From Callorhinus ursinus (taxonomy: Eukaryota > Chordata > Mammalia > Carnivora > Otariidae), in contig NW_020313044.1 of assembly GCF_003265705.1 (NCBI RefSeq), positions 6,441,184 through 6,505,183 of the forward strand: a stretch of DNA of 64,000 nt, written 5' to 3'. Shown piece after piece: positions 34,433 to 46,535 of this stretch. Position 1 is the stretch's first letter. Every line of letters begins with the position of its first letter. Both the position numbers and the translations under genes were made by a program. A model generated the notes under the pieces. That model saw nothing but the letters and a program-made list of their open reading frames with translations. It was not told the origin of the DNA and ran no database searches.

Positions 34433-35689
34433 CTCTTGGGGGTCCTTCTCTTTGACAGTCATGGGCCTCTTCTGGCTTATTTCTTTCAGGGATCATTGTT
34501 TCTCCTTGCAGCCTGACCTGTTGGGATATGCTTTTGGAAACTCTGAAAATGAAATATCCCTTCCCTCACTCCTTTCTCCCGAGGGTATCCAGGTGCAGAG
34601 ATCCAGCGAAGTCTGTCATTTCACTTTCTGGCAGTGAATCCTCAGCATGCAGCCAGATTCTCCCAGTGGGCAAGTTACTCTGTGGGAAAGGGAGAGGTAA
34701 TTCTGAAGTTGTGTTAACTCCTTCAAGCCCCCAGGATTCCATTTGGTAACAGACAGACTCAAGACAGGAATGCTCTAAGCAGCGAACTGCTGTGTGCAAG
34801 TGCCTCGTTTCAGCCATGTGGATATCTATGTGGATGGACTTTCAGCTTCTGTGATCACTGATCGGCTGTGAGTGGTTGTTTTCTGTACTAATCAGATCAG
34901 TACCGATGGCCAAACCCACGAGTGGTGTTGCCTTATTACCAGAAACAACACTAGTGTGCCTGAAGGGGGTCTAAGAATTCGGCTTAGGAATGGGGCTGTT
35001 CTCCAGGCTCAGACCTCTCATTTAGAGGATGATTTCCAGTTGTGTTGCATAGAACCTGAGGTGGATGCTGAAGCAATCTGGAGCCTGAGCCCCTTAAGCC
35101 CAAGCCAAATAGAGAGGCCCCATTCTTAACTCTTTTATACTTAGGGCTTTCTCTAAGACTGCTTGAAAGGAAGGTTCTGTAGCTAAAAGCAGGGTTAGTA
35201 ATGAGTGATCTAGGATAAACTCTAGCTTCCCTAGCAATACCTCTGCTTGAATAAAGGGCCCACACTTCATCAATGCTCTTCCAAAACTCTTCACGTGGCA
35301 TTGCAGGTTTCCCAAGCATCGGCACCATGCCCCTCCATTCTCCTTACCAAACTCCACGCGCCTCCACTCCATTTAGACCAGATTGTTTGTTCCCTAAATA
35401 GCCCAGCTGCTTTCACTCCTCTACTCCTGTATTTTGAGAAAAACTTCTCATCTTTCTAAGCCGAATTCAAATCAGTCCTCATGGAAAATTCTCCAGCTTC
35501 TCTCTCCTTCTCTCAGAGTTGGAAATAAGCTCTCCTTCCCCCTACACTTCCAGAGAGTTTTGTTTGTGTCATCCTGTGAACATACTTTTTATTCTTCACT
35601 TGCTGATGCAACTTCCACCCTTGATTTTTATCTCTTGGAGAGTAGGAAACACATTACTTGTGTGCAATGATGCTTGATGAAACTTCTCC
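34433..35689. other. Unassigned sequence
   Basis: Several overlapping open frames of 70-114 codons on both strands (for example 34984-35328 minus), none with a recognisable domain or a consistent splice context. No named repeat. Confidence 0.35.
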
Positions 35690-36232
35690 TTGCCCAGGCT
35701 GCTTCTCCCTGGCCCCCCACCCCAACTGTCCTCAGCAAACTCCTCTTCATCTTCAGAATCTAGATTGAAAATGGCTTCCTTCAGGATGCCTTCCCTCACT
35801 GTCTCTCCATCCTCACCAAACACCATATAAGTACGTTTATTATAGTATCACATTCCACTTATAATCATCTATTTTGATGCATGTCTTCTTCTCACAAAGT
35901 GAGATCCCTGGGACACCTGGGTGGCTCAGTTGTTAAGTGTCAGCCTTTGGCTCAGGTCATGATCCCAGAGTACTGGGATCGAGCCCCACGTCGGGCTCCC
36001 TGCTCGGCTGGGAGCCTGCTTCTCCCTCTCCTGCTTACCCTGCTTGTGTTCTCTCTCTTGCTGTCTCTCTCTGTCAAATAAATAAATAAAATCTTAAAAA
36101 AAAAAAAACTCAAAAAACCAAAGTGAGATCCTTGAGGGCAGAAACTGTCCTATTCAGCTTTGTAACAAAGCCCAAGGTCTCATGTTGAATTGGTACTTAT
36201 ATGATGCTTACTGAATGAATGAATGAATGAAT
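35690..36232 (+). mobile_element. L2 3' end, split by a Can-SINE
   Basis: 'ggcttccttcaggatgccttccctcactgt', 'cattccacttataatc', then after the SINE 'gtgagatccttgagggcagaaactgtcc' and the (TGAA)n tail at 36210-36236. This is the LINE-2 3' end with its usual tetranucleotide tail. Confidence 0.8.
35911..36118 (+). mobile_element. Can-SINE inside L2
   Basis: Head gggacacctgggtggctcag; tail AAATAAATAAATAAAATCTT plus a long A-rich end. Target duplication caaagtgagatccctg (35895-35910) and caaagtgagatccttg (36119-36134), one mismatch. Confidence 0.97.
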
Positions 36233-36289
36233 GAATGCACAAATGAAGAACATCGAGTGAACAAAATTCAACCCACCACGATTTTGCAC

Positions 36290-36560
36290 ACATTAACAGT
36301 AGATTTAGGGAAGCAATAATGAGTAGTTGATTAAGAACATGGGTCTCAGACTCTGATTATCTGAGTTGGATTCCCAACTTTTCCACTTACTGGATATGTA
36401 AATTTGGTGAATTAACAATTTTGTGCCTCACTTTTCTCCTCTATAAAATGAGGATAATTATTCCATTCTTCTCATACAATGGTTATGAGGATCAAATTAA
36501 ATAATGAAAGTAAAGTACTTCTTACACCTGGTAAGTGCTAAATAAATATCAACAATGATG
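36290..36560 (-). repeat. MIR
   Basis: Complement order: 'ctctgattatctgagttggattccc', 'tgtgcctcacttttctcctctataaaatgaggataat' and 'taagtgctaaataaatatc'. Confidence 0.8.
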
Positions 36561-38435
36561 ATGATTACTGTAGTTAATCTAATTAAGACATGAAAGGCTA
36601 CTGTCCTTTACCAAAAGAAAAAAAAAACACACAATAATTAGTATATCTTAGCAACATGAATCCATTTCCAGCATTTCTACAAGATATACAATTAGCTTAG
36701 CATGGCTTATTATTAAATGTATTAAAATAGGAATCTAGTTCCATCCTGGAATAAAACAAATGCCCTTATACAAAAGGTATACCAATCCCCCAACCATGAG
36801 CAAGTCGACAATATATTTCATCCCCTGCCTCCATCAGATCCCTGTCCCTGGGGACACGTACAGATTGCCAGTAGGGAGAGCTCCTCATTCCTTGAGCAGC
36901 CCCAGCCCTGCAAGTAGATAGTTCATTTCTCTTCAGACAGGCTCTTTGAGAGAGCACCTCCGTGAATCCCATGGGGGCAGGGCTGTGAAGGGTTCAACTG
37001 TCTAAGTAGTGACACATGGAATTAGTGAGCACTAGAGCTGCTGTTGACCTTAGCACTCCTCATTCTCACTGCAAGGCCATTTTTTTTCCTTTTATAGTAG
37101 ACCTTGTCTCTTTGTCAAAGTGCCTTAGCTCTATGGATTCTTATAATTACTGCAAGTTCTGGTAGCTTTTGATCTTTTAGGCGTAAGGTTCTATTTTTTT
37201 AATAGTTTGGTTCCCAGCCAGTATCTGTCTCTCTGAGGCATGGAAATGGGACTGTGGAAGAAAATGTATCAGCCTTGGCTGCCATCTATTTCCACCGCGA
37301 GTCACATTCATAAACAACCCACAGCCAGTAGCTGCCCTATTCAGATTATGGTGGGGTAGTACCCAAAGATCTCCTTCCAGATTCCAGTGTAGAGACTGGT
37401 AGAGATGTGGAGCACAGGGTGGCCTCTTGTCTGGGAAGGAAATATGTAGAATTCAATTTTCATATGGACTTCATCAGAGAAAAAATATTTGGCACACGCT
37501 AGGAAAAAGGATAGAGTTCCTCTTATCCTTTATAATCACTGCTTATTCTACCTTAAGACAAAAAGAGAGGAAGGGGTTTAGGGAAGGCGGAAGAACTTGG
37601 TATGTTTTACTTTGGGACTTCACTGCCACACGCCCTGGCACTAAAAAAAGAGGCCCAGGCTGGGGTTCAGACACGCTGACTCTTGTTCAGCCTCTTCAAC
37701 GAACTTGCTGTGTGAGAAGTCACTTCAGCACTACCGTTCATAAAGGGAAGGCTCTCTAAAGAGTTCCTGGGGGCATCTACAAAGTGCAGACTGTCAGAAT
37801 CGGATGCCGATAGCTTTATCTGTGACCAGCTCCCCCAGTGATTGGGATGTAGGTGATCCTCAGACCACTCTGTTGTCCCTCTGACCCTGAAGTCCCCCCC
37901 AACTCCAAAGGTCCATGATTCAATGTCCAGGTGTCAGCAAAGCAGTGAAACACTATTTCAAGGTTTGAGGACCAATGTGGTCACAAGGATATCGGTGCTC
38001 ATTGATCATGAAGGTAGTTATCTCCCTTGGGGATTATTTGTATTTTAAAGCCATCCCCCTTCAAATCCTTTCTTCTAGGTGGGTTTATGCTTGCCAGTGA
38101 AAGGTGGGCAACAAGAAGCAAAGAGAGATTGAGATATGAACATCTGATAACAGAAAAATATGTTACCTGTCAGGTCAGCACATATAAAACTGAGGTGGGA
38201 GACTGAGGGAGGCCTGGATTTGGGGTTGAGCCAGGTTAAAAGATGCATGCAGTAAACAGCTTATAGATCTCCTTCCTCCAAGTTCTTAATAAGGGCTACC
38301 TCAAAAGACTCAGCTTGTAGATCAACAAAATAGGTGGAAGTCCACATGACCTGGGGACTGGCCAACCATTTTTAAAATCATTGTTACAAAGGAAATATAA
38401 AGACAGGTTTTTGCAACCTACACCAAATATTCACT
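36561..38435. other. Unassigned sequence
   Basis: An open frame of 110 codons (37427-37759 plus, ATG start) has no recognisable domain. No named repeat found. Confidence 0.35.
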
Positions 38436-38560
38436 GCACTACAGGCTCCATGGGGAGAAAAGGGACTCAGTCAGTCTTTTTCATCTCATATTCTCGGGGC
38501 CCAGTACAATATCTGACACATAATAGATGCCCATTAAAAATCTATGGGATGGAAGAATGA
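38436..38560 (+). repeat. L2 3' end fragment
   Basis: 'ctacaggctccatggggagaaaagggactcagtcagtc' followed by 'gcccagtacaatatctgacacataatagatgcccattaaaaa', the L2 3' end order. Confidence 0.7.
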
Positions 38561-39124
38561 TGTTATTCTTCACATTACTGACTATAAAAGGAATAATAAA
38601 ATGTAAATTTCTGTTTTTAATTGTCCCTTACGTGGCAATCTTAGAAATTACACTTTGGCCTTCAATTGCCAAATGGATGTACTCCCAGTCTTTGCAATGC
38701 CTGAAGGTCATACTGTTTATTAGTTTATGTATTCAACAAATTATATACAGCTAGCAAGGGGGCTGCTAAGATGGAGCAGACACCACAAACAGGAAGCTGA
38801 CAACCCGGTATATAATTGCAACCTCTATAGGATCTAAGAAATTTCAGAAAGCATTTGGTAAAGGGAAACTTTTGTTTTACTTAGAAATAGGAGACAGAAC
38901 CTCTGAGACCTGAACTCATTCTCTCCAAAGGAAGAAAAAGCAAAATTTCTTCCAAGCACTTGTAATCCAACAGAGAAACCTTGGATCTCAAAAATAAACC
39001 AGAAGCTCACATGCTAGGAGATAACTCCGTTTCTTTTCCTATCTCCATGCCTCCTACCCTCCTCCTCCACCAAATACCACACCCTCTCAGGACCCACTCT
39101 CTTCAAATCAAGCATACTTCTAAC
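38561..39124. other. Unassigned sequence
   Basis: No gene or named repeat recognised. Confidence 0.35.
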
Positions 39125-39475
39125 TATAGGTGACTCTTCCACCATGGGTTTGAACTATGCTGGTCCACTTATTTGCAGATTTTTTTTTTTTATAAATACA
39201 GTACAGTACTGTAAATGTATTTTCTCTTCCTCGTGATTTTCTTAAATAACGTTTTCTTCTCTCCAGCCGCCTTTATTATAAGAATACAGTATATGATACA
39301 TACGACTTACAAAATATGTATTAATCGGCTGTTTATGTTGTCAGCAAGGCTTGTCAACTGTAAAAGCTATCAGTGATTAAGTTTTGGGGGAGTAAAAAGT
39401 TATATGTAGATTTTCAACTGCTCTGGGGATCGGAGCCCTAACGCCCACATTGTTTAAGGGCCACATGTACTGGTT
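39125..39475 (+). mobile_element. MER2-type (Tigger/pogo) non-autonomous DNA transposon
   Basis: 'ggtgactcttccaccatgggtttgaactatgctggtccac', a T-run (39180-39191), 'aatacagtacagtactgtaaatgtatttt', 'ttataagaatacagtatatgat' and the end 'attgtttaagggccacatgta' follow the MER2 order with inverted ends. Confidence 0.8.
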
Positions 39476-40488
39476 ATTACAGTCAGAGGCGGCAAATTCC
39501 AATACAGAGTGTCTGCGAAATAAGTAACAAACTTTCCAAAGATTAAACACTGATAACATTTCTTACGAGAAATGTTAAAAGTCCTCCTTGGAGGCTACAG
39601 GCCCGATCTAGAACCCATCAAGCGTCCCCTCTCTCTTTCACATTAGAAGCCTTCAGGACGCCCATAAGGAGATGGAACCTCTTACGCATTGGTAGTAGGA
39701 TGCTGGTTGACCCTGAAGACTGCTGCCTCCAGAAGAAATGTGAGAACCAACTGAGACTCTGACAAGAATGTCGAAGAGGAGAAGTCTGACCAGGCACTGG
39801 CTGGTTCGAGGTGGCCCTGTGTGGCCTGTGTCATTTCTTTGAGTGCCCGACACAAATGGTCTTGATCTTACCTAGTTCAGTACAATCTGTGTGTCCATCT
39901 CTCCTCTTTTTTTTTTTTTTTTTTTTTTGGTATTAAAGAAGTTGAAATGCATAATGAGGGTTGAGTTCTCTAAGTGAATGCTAAGGCCACCAGATTAAGC
40001 TCCAGATGGTTATTTACTTCATAGTATATTTGTGTGTGTTTTGCTGTTGTTTCATGATTTTTTTTCAGAGATGAAATCAACCAAAGCTGTTCAGAGAAAC
40101 TTCGGAGTCTAATTCTGTGGCAACCTGGTGGCTCTGACACCATCACAATATCAAAGACTTGGGCCAGTAGTTCTGAACAGAGGTGATATGGTTCTTTAAA
40201 GCTTGTCTGGAAATTTGTGTGTTTCAGTTACACACTGATAGGGGGTCACCCCTTGCATCTGGGGAGGCTGGGAATGGTAGACATCCAGCCAATTTCAACC
40301 TTTCAGCATTAGAAAGAATTCTCCCAAGATCTGCATGGTTTCTCATCTTCCCAAAGGATAATCCTATAGCTGATTTACAGGCACTTCAAAAAAAAGGGGG
40401 GAAAAAAGAGAAAGTGGTGTTTAGGGAGGTATGCTTAGGTGGTAAATGAACTTCATGAACTATAATTATCTTAACGCAGAAGCTTTTT
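39476..40488. other. Unassigned sequence with a long T-run
   Basis: T-run at 39908-39928. A stretch near 40218-40350 ('gggggtcaccccttgcatctggggaggc..cagcattag') may be a decayed MER3/MER5-like hAT fragment, but this is weak. No gene. Confidence 0.35.
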
Positions 40489-40501
40489 TCCACATAAATT
40501 T

Positions 40502-40694
40502 TTAAAAAGATTTTTATTTATTTATTTGACAGAGAGAGAGACAGCAAGAGCAGGAACACAAGCAGCAGGAGTGGGAGAGGGAGAAGCAGGCTTCCTGCCG
40601 AGCAGGGAGCCCGATGTGGGACTCGATCCCAGGACCCTGGGATCATGACCTGAGCCGAAGGCAGATGCTTAACGACTGAGCCACCCAGGTGCCC
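40502..40694 (-). mobile_element. Can-SINE
   Basis: Reverse orientation; ends gagccacccaggtgcc. Exact 13-base target duplication tccacataaattt at 40489-40501 and 40695-40707. Confidence 0.97.
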
Positions 40695-40707
40695 TCCACA
40701 TAAATTT

Positions 40708-41099
40708 AAAGGGTTTTATTTTTGCACTGTTTTGATATAAAGCAATTTTCTAGCAATGCAACTACCACGGAAATCGGGACAATTTTTTTTTTAACTTTTT
40801 TACTTTCTCCAGAACTTACCTAGAGCTGTTCACATTTCAGAAAAATAACAGCTTTCAGCAAACACTGATGGTATTTGAGTAGCCACTGCAATTTCTCTGT
40901 CATATGCATGGTGATTCAATATACAAAGGTAAGCATCCAACTATTTCCTTATGCCATCATACAGTGTTTCATAATAAATTACATTTATTTCTTCTTTATA
41001 TGACATTGTAACTTCTTGTTATTGTTAATATTATTTGTGTAAATAAGTTATACTACCTATGAGTTTTATTTCAGGATAGAGGAGGGGCAGAACTACAAA
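40708..41099. other. Unassigned sequence
   Basis: AT-rich; no gene or named repeat recognised. Confidence 0.35.
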
Positions 41100-42195
41100 G
41101 CCCTTATTCCAGAAAGCGGTAGCTAGATAGGTTTTATATTCTTGCTCCTTAGTTTTAATCTGCCTAAAATGAACTACCTACCATCCAGGACAAACACAAG
41201 AATAATGCTGGCACTAGAAACCCCTATTAGGCCCTCTCAAAGATAACCTCCTTTCACTTAAAGGGAACCACGATCTTGACTTCCATGAAAATCTCTTTGT
41301 AATTTACCACCTATGCATACCTCCCTAAACACCACTTTCTCTTTTTTCCCCCCTTTCTTTTTTGGAGTGCCTGTAAATGACATTACAGAGCAGATGCTTA
41401 TGGTCTCTGGTTTCTTTTGCTGTGCATTATGTTAATAAGATTCATTTACACTGCTGTGTCTAGCTGGTGTTCATGTCTTTTCATTGTGGCATTATATTCC
41501 ACCATGTGAATCTACAGCAACTTACTTTTCCATTCTACTGCTGATAGACACTGGACTGTTTCCAGGCTTTGCGGATTCCAAAAAATGCTATGAACATCCC
41601 TGTCCATACCTCCTGGTGTATCTGTGCACATATTTCTGAGGACTACATTTAGAATTGTCAGATAAGGTGCAGGACATCTAGTTAAATTTAAGTTTCAGAT
41701 AAACAGTATTTTTTTTTTTACTCTAAGTATGTCCCAAATATTGTATGGAGCATAACTATACTACAGATTTATTCTTTATCTGAAATACAAATTTAACTTG
41801 TATCCTGTATTTTTATATTGCTAAATCTGGCAGCCCTAAGAATAAACCTGTAAGTAAAAATTGCTACTTCATAGAAAAATGTAACCTCAGCTTCCCTAGA
41901 TAATGCTAAACTGTTTTACTAAAAGGCTGAACTAAACTATACATTCTCTATAAGTGTCTGAGAGTTTTTGTCATAAGCTACATGTCTACAGATGTGTGGG
42001 TCTTTTTTTGGATTCTATTCTATCGGACTATTGGTATGCTGTGGTGCCTGCTGCTATTTTGATTTGTCATTGTATTGAATTTATAGAACAATTTGGGGAG
42101 AATTTACATCTTTATAATATTTAGCCATCTACTTCATGAACACTGCATATAATTCTGCTCCTCTATTTTTTTTATAAAATGGAGTTTTATTCTCT
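41100..42195 (-). mobile_element. Old L1 (L1M-type) 3' UTR and ORF2 end, split by a MER53-like element
   Basis: Minus orientation. 'accacgatcttgacttccatg', 'ttaccacctatgcatacctccctaaac', 'ttcattgtggcattatattcc' and 'ctactgctgatagacactggactgtttcc' lie left of the DNA element at 41655-41835. To its right are 'ggattctattctatcggac' and 'aatttatagaacaatttggggagaatttacatcttt', parts of ORF2. No frame survives. Confidence 0.7.
41655..41835. mobile_element. Palindromic non-autonomous DNA transposon (MER53-like)
   Basis: 'tgtcagataaggtgcaggacatctagttaaatttaagtttcagataaacagtat' is mirrored by 'tttatctgaaatacaaatttaacttgtatcctgtatttttatattgctaaatctggca' with a short centre around 41735-41750. The whole element is an imperfect inverted repeat. 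Confidence 0.8.
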
Positions 42196-42593
42196 AAATT
42201 TCTAAGGGTATTTTTAAAAATTTTAATTCCAGCATAATTAACATACAGTTATATAGTTTCAGGTATACGAAATAGTGATTCAACTATTCTGTACACCACT
42301 CAGTGCTCATCACCATAGGTGCGCTCTTAATACCCCCACCCATTTCACCCGTCCCCCACCGATCTCCCCTCTGGTAACCATCAGTTTGTTCTAGTTAAGA
42401 GTTTTGTTTGTCTCTTTTTTATTTTGTTCCTTTGTTTCTTCAATTCCACATATGAGTGAAATCATATGGTATTTGTCTTTCTCTGACCGACATATTTCAC
42501 TTAGCATAATACCCTCTATCTCCATCCATGTCATTGCAAATGGCAAGATTTCATTCTTTTTTATGTTAAAGTAATATTCCATTATATATATCT

Positions 42594-42631
<38 letters not shown>

Positions 42632-43240
42632 GTACACCACATCTTCTTTATCCATTCATCTACAGATGGACACTTGAGCTGCTTCCATAATTTGGGTATT
42701 GCAAATAATGCTTCAATAAACACAGGGGTGTATATATATTTTCAAATTAGCATTTTCATATTCTTTGGGTGAATACCCAGTAGTGCAATTACCAGCTCAT
42801 ATGGTAATTTTTATTTTTCTGAGGAATTTTTAATTTTTAAAAATTTCTATTTTTAATTTTTAAGAATTTCTATTTTTAATTTTCTGAGGAATCTTCATAC
42901 TGTTCTCCACAGTGGTTGCACTGTTTTGCGTTCCCACCAACAGTGCACAAGGGTTCTTTTGTCTCTGTATCCTTACCAAAACCTGTTGTTTCTTGTGTTC
43001 TTGATTTTAACCATTCTGACAGGTGTGAGGTGATATGGTTTTGATTTGCATTTCCCTGATGATGAGTGATGCTGAGCATCTTTTCATGTGTCTGTTGGCC
43101 ATCTGGTTGCCTTCTTTGGAGAAATATCTTCGTGTCTTTTGCCAATTTTTAAATTGGATTGTTTGGGTTTTTCTGGTCTTGAGTTATATCAGTTCTATGT
43201 ATATTTTGGATATATAGCCCCTTATTGAATATGTCTGGTC
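42196..43240 (-). mobile_element. L1 3' part (ORF2 end and 3' UTR)
   Basis: Minus orientation with its 3' end at the left ('tttaattccagcataattaac', 'ggtatacgaaatagtgattcaac', 'cccccacccatttcaccc'), then the ORF2 end up to 43240. Broken coding pieces are readable at 42391-42723 and 42876-43145. A (CA)n lies within it, and a local repeat of 'ttctatttttaatttt' units near 42826-42882 is a small tandem expansion. It separates parts of an older L1. Confidence 0.85.
42594..42627. repeat. (CA)n microsatellite
   Basis: About 16 CA units inside the L1 ORF2 end region, followed by TATATATG. Confidence 0.95.
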
Positions 43241-43416
43241 CTCTATTTTTTAATCAATTTATCCTTTAACATATACATCATAGTTATTTTAAAGTTCCAG
43301 TTTGATAATGCCAACACTATATCTATTTCTGGGTCTAATTCTATTGCCCTTTTTCCCTTTTTGACCATGGACTGAATTTTATTGTTCTATTACATGTCTC
43401 CAATTTTTTATGTTTT
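43241..43416. other. Probable continuation of older L1, uncertain
   Basis: 'aagttccagtttgataatgccaacactatatctatttctgggtctaattctattg' and 'gaattttattgttctattacatgtctcc' resemble an old L1-type repeat in minus orientation, but I cannot place it firmly. Confidence 0.35.
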
Positions 43417-43428
43417 AAAAGATAGGAG

Positions 43429-43632
43429 AGGGGCGCCTGGGTGGCTCAGTGGTTAAGCGTCTGCCTTCGGCTCAGGTCATGATTCCAGGGTCCTGGGATC
43501 GAGTCCCGCATCAGGCTCCCTGCTCCGCGGGAAGCCTGCTTCTCCCTCTCCCACTCCACCTGCTTGTGTTCCTGTTCTCACTACGTCCCTCTATGTCAAA
43601 TAAATAAATAAAATCTTTAAAAATAAATAAAT
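43429..43632 (+). mobile_element. Can-SINE
   Basis: Head aggggcgcctgggtggctcag; tail AAATAAATAAATAAAATCTTT with a second (AAAT)n. Exact target duplication aaaagataggag at 43417-43428 and 43633-43644. Confidence 0.97.
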
Positions 43633-43644
43633 AAAAGATAGGAG

Positions 43645-44144
43645 AAACAGAAGTAATATTAATTCCTAAAAAAGTCCATATCCCTCCTGAGAGGTTCCCA
43701 GTAAGGGGGAATGAGGAATCCAGTCTGTAGTTAACTTGGGTCTAGCTTTGTTCCCACCTTCATTAGATTCAGCTCACTACTGGTTCAAATGTGCTAGGAA
43801 AGTGATTGAGGCTTTCCATTCAGCAAGGCCTAGAATCTGGGCCTTAGCAGATGCCAGATATTTCATTATGCTTTAGAGCTGAGCCACCAATTTTCTAAGC
43901 TATGGATGATCTCACTGTGCCCTACAGCCAGGGTGCTAGCTTTGGGGGTCACTGGCGAGTTCTCTTTACTCTCCAGGCACAACTTCAGCTTTCTGCACAT
44001 CTCAGAATCATTCTCTGTCCGTCCCTCCTCTTATCCCTGTGGAGAAAAGCTTGGATGGACTCAGAGAGGACCCAGCGTACTTCAAGAGGTTTCTTAGCTC
44101 TTTCTGTCTTTCTCGACAACTCAGAAAGCAACTTTAGTGCGCTT
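43645..44144. other. Unassigned sequence
   Basis: An open frame (43902-44213) starts here and runs into the SINE below; no domain. No named repeat. Confidence 0.35.
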
Positions 44145-44162
44145 GACAACGGTTACTTTTTT

Positions 44163-44401
44163 TTTTTAAGGATGCTTTCCTTGTTTTTTGTTTTTGTTTT
44201 TGTTTATTTTTAAAGATTGTATTTATTTATTTGACAGAGAGAGACACAGCGAGAGAGGGAACACAAGCAGGGGGAGTGGGAGACGGAGAAGCAGGCTTCC
44301 CGCGGAGCAGGGAGCCCAACCCAGGGCTCGATCCCAGGACCCAGGGATCATGACCTGAGCCAAAGGCAGATGCCTAATGACTGAGCCAGCCAGGTGCCCC
44401 A
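44163..44401 (-). mobile_element. Can-SINE with extra unique sequence beyond its A-rich tail
   Basis: Reverse orientation; ends gagccagccaggtgcccc. Target duplication gacaacggttactttttt (44145-44162) and gacagcggttactttttt (44402-44419), one mismatch. Between the left duplication and the normal tail lie 44168-44183 (aaggatgctttccttg) and then a T-rich (TTTTTG)n part. On the SINE strand this is an A-rich tail, a 16-base non-A block, then another A-run before the target site. Confidence 0.93.
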
Positions 44402-44619
44402 GACAGCGGTTACTTTTTTAACTTTTGTCTTTGATTTGCTTTTTTCGGCTGTAGAAAAATATAATTAATTATGTATACTGAGCTTTTATCCAGTGATATT
44501 GCTAAATTTATTTATTAATTCTACTCGTTTGTCCATAGATTTGTCTGAGAGTCATATACAAGGAAGCTCTCAAGAACCACAGCAATCAAACCTCAGCAAG
44601 CCCCGTTGGTTGAGAGTGT
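44402..44619. other. Unassigned sequence after the SINE
   Basis: Begins with the SINE's right target duplication; no gene or named repeat. Confidence 0.35.
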
Positions 44620-44870
44620 AATTTCTCAAGCCAGATTCCTGGGTTGAAACTCAAGCTCGGCCACTTGTTAGCTATCTGACATTGCATGAGGTTTTGGTGG
44701 GTTTTTTTCTTCCTTATTTTTTGTCTCTATTTTCCTGACCTCTAAAATAAGGATAATAATAATACCCACCTCATAGGTTGGTTGTGTGGATTAAATGAGT
44801 TAATACATGCATAGTACTTACTATAGTGCCTGGTACAAAGTCAGTGCTCAATAATATGAGCTCTCTCTGC
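44620..44870 (-). repeat. MIR, with an internal T-rich insertion
   Basis: Complement order: 'cagattcctgggttgaaactc..ggccacttgttagctatctgac', 'cctctaaaataaggataata', 'ggttgtgtggattaaatgagtt' and 'gtgcctggtacaaagtcagtgctcaat'. About 25-30 bases of GGTGGGTTTTTTTCTTCC type interrupt it near 44697-44725. Confidence 0.82.
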
Positions 44871-44879
44871 CTTGGTCTC

Positions 44880-45080
44880 TATTTGTAGCATTTTCACAGG
44901 CTTCCCTCCACATTGCTTCTGTGCTCCAGCCTTAGCAAAGCGGGTCCCCACTGCCTGGAACACATGTCAACCTTTCATTACCTGGCTAACTCCTTATGCC
45001 TCAGCTTTCCCAAATCATATATTCCTGCCCTGAAACGCAGGACCCTCCCCACCACTGCCACCCTAGTACAACAGATTCCG
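44880..45080 (+). repeat. L2-like fragment
   Basis: 'ctccagccttagcaaagcgggtccccactgcctggaac' and 'caacctttcattacctggctaactcc' resemble the LINE-2 ORF2 tail, diverged. Confidence 0.5.
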
Positions 45081-45815
45081 CAGCCTTCCTACTGCCACCA
45101 AACAGCAAGCAGCAGAAAATACTGCCCTCTGTGTCACACACACAAAGGACAGAATTCTTTCTTTATCTCAAAGAGCATTTCAATGTGCTTCAACATTCGT
45201 ACTGAATTAAGTTATTAGACTCTATTATACTATATCTTTGGTTAATTCTAAATACTGTAAGAGAAGGATTATTTTTTCCATATAAAAAGGGTTTAAAAAT
45301 TTTTTTATAAAAATTGTATGCGCTGTCATAAAATGCAGCTGGAGTTTGTTTGCATAATATCAGGTTTCTCAAAGTGTAGTGTAATAATTAGATACTGCTG
45401 TCATGATGAGAGTTTGGAGCTCTGCCGGCATGTTTTTGCAATGCTGCTGCCATCTCAAACTTCACCCTCTCTTTTGGAAGCTCTCCATATTTTCCTTTGG
45501 TACCAGCATAAAAAAAAAAAAAAAAAAAAAAAACCCTATGGAAAAATATGATCATCGTCCAGACTCAGAGAGTTCTGCACTGAGATATGCTGAAACAGTA
45601 CAGATATGCATCTGTTTGGGGGAGCTGAGATCTTTTGCTTGGAGTAGGGAGATGGTTGATGCCTTCCTCCTCTTAGGTCTTACTTAGGGGACATTATGCT
45701 TCAGTGCCCTCAGACACATTTCCCCGCCCTGTCACCACCCATTTATTTGGCGATGCTGAGAAACATTCCTCAATTTTCTGAGCTTTAAATCAGTACCTTT
45801 CAGAGATGATCTTAC
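45081..45815. other. Unassigned sequence with a poly(A) run
   Basis: A-run at 45511-45533 with no SINE or L1 body recognisable before it. No gene. Confidence 0.35.
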
Positions 45816-45817
45816 AG

Positions 45818-46055
45818 ATCAGAGGTCAGCAAAGTTGTGCCCTTTTCTGTAAATGGCCAGACAGTACATCTTTTTGGCTTTACAGGCCATAGAGTCTCTG
45901 CTGCAATTAATCAACTTTGCCGTTTAGTGCAAAAGCTACCAGAGCAATTCAGCAGTGAATGACCGTGGCTATCTCCCGATAAAACTTACTTTTCAAAAAT
46001 AGGTGGCAGTCTGAATTTGGTCTGTGGACTGCAGTTTCTGACCCCTGCTGTAGAC
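45818..46055 (+). mobile_element. Non-autonomous DNA transposon (hAT-like MER element)
   Basis: 'aggtcagcaaagttgtgcccttttctgtaaatggccagacagtac', 'ggctttacaggccatagagtctctgctgc' and 'ggtctgtggactgcagtttctgacccctg' follow the same short MER family as 20757-20953, here almost full length with matching ends. Confidence 0.82.
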
Positions 46056-46084
46056 AATCACCTAACAAATAAGAATACTGTTTA

Positions 46085-46190
46085 TTCATCTGTTTACTCA
46101 TTTATTCATTTAAGGAATATTTACTGAGGGTTACTATGTGTGTCAGGAACCACTCAAGGCACTGGAGTTACCGTCTTGACAAAAGACTCA
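46085..46190 (-). repeat. L2/MIR-type 3' end
   Basis: 'ttactcatttattcatttaaggaatatttactgagggttactatgtgtgtcagg' is the complement of the '..ctggcacatagtaggtgctcaataaatatttgttgaatgaatga' type of end. Confidence 0.65.
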
Positions 46191-46389
46191 CAATCAATAA
46201 CAATAACAAAAAATAATAATAATAAATAACTAAACAAAGAATTTTGGATAATCATAGGTGCTTAGAATATTTTAAGGCTGAACAGGTGATGGGAAATGTC
46301 TTGGGACTGCAGGAAAATGTGCATGATAAATGAGCTATGAGTCGAGGGAGGTGATTTAGCTGCTGGTGCCCTATACAACATTATCTTTA

Positions 46390-46535
46390 ACCCTCATTAC
46401 ACCACTGTAAGTTGTATTATTATACTTTTTTATAGAACAGGATAAAAACTCCAGAGGCTCGGAGAATAAAGATAATGTGCTTGCAGTTCATAACTGCTGA
46501 TAAAAGAGTGGGGACTTAACTCCAGGTGCCCTTGT
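46390..46535 (+). repeat. MIR fragment
   Basis: 'taaccctcattacaccactgtaagttg', 'tatagaacaggataaaaactccagaggctcgg' and 'agagtggggacttaactccagg' fit MIR, diverged. Confidence 0.65.

Noticed and set aside
36210..36236. (TGAA)n as an independent microsatellite
   Set aside because: It is the normal 3' tail of the LINE-2 copy there.
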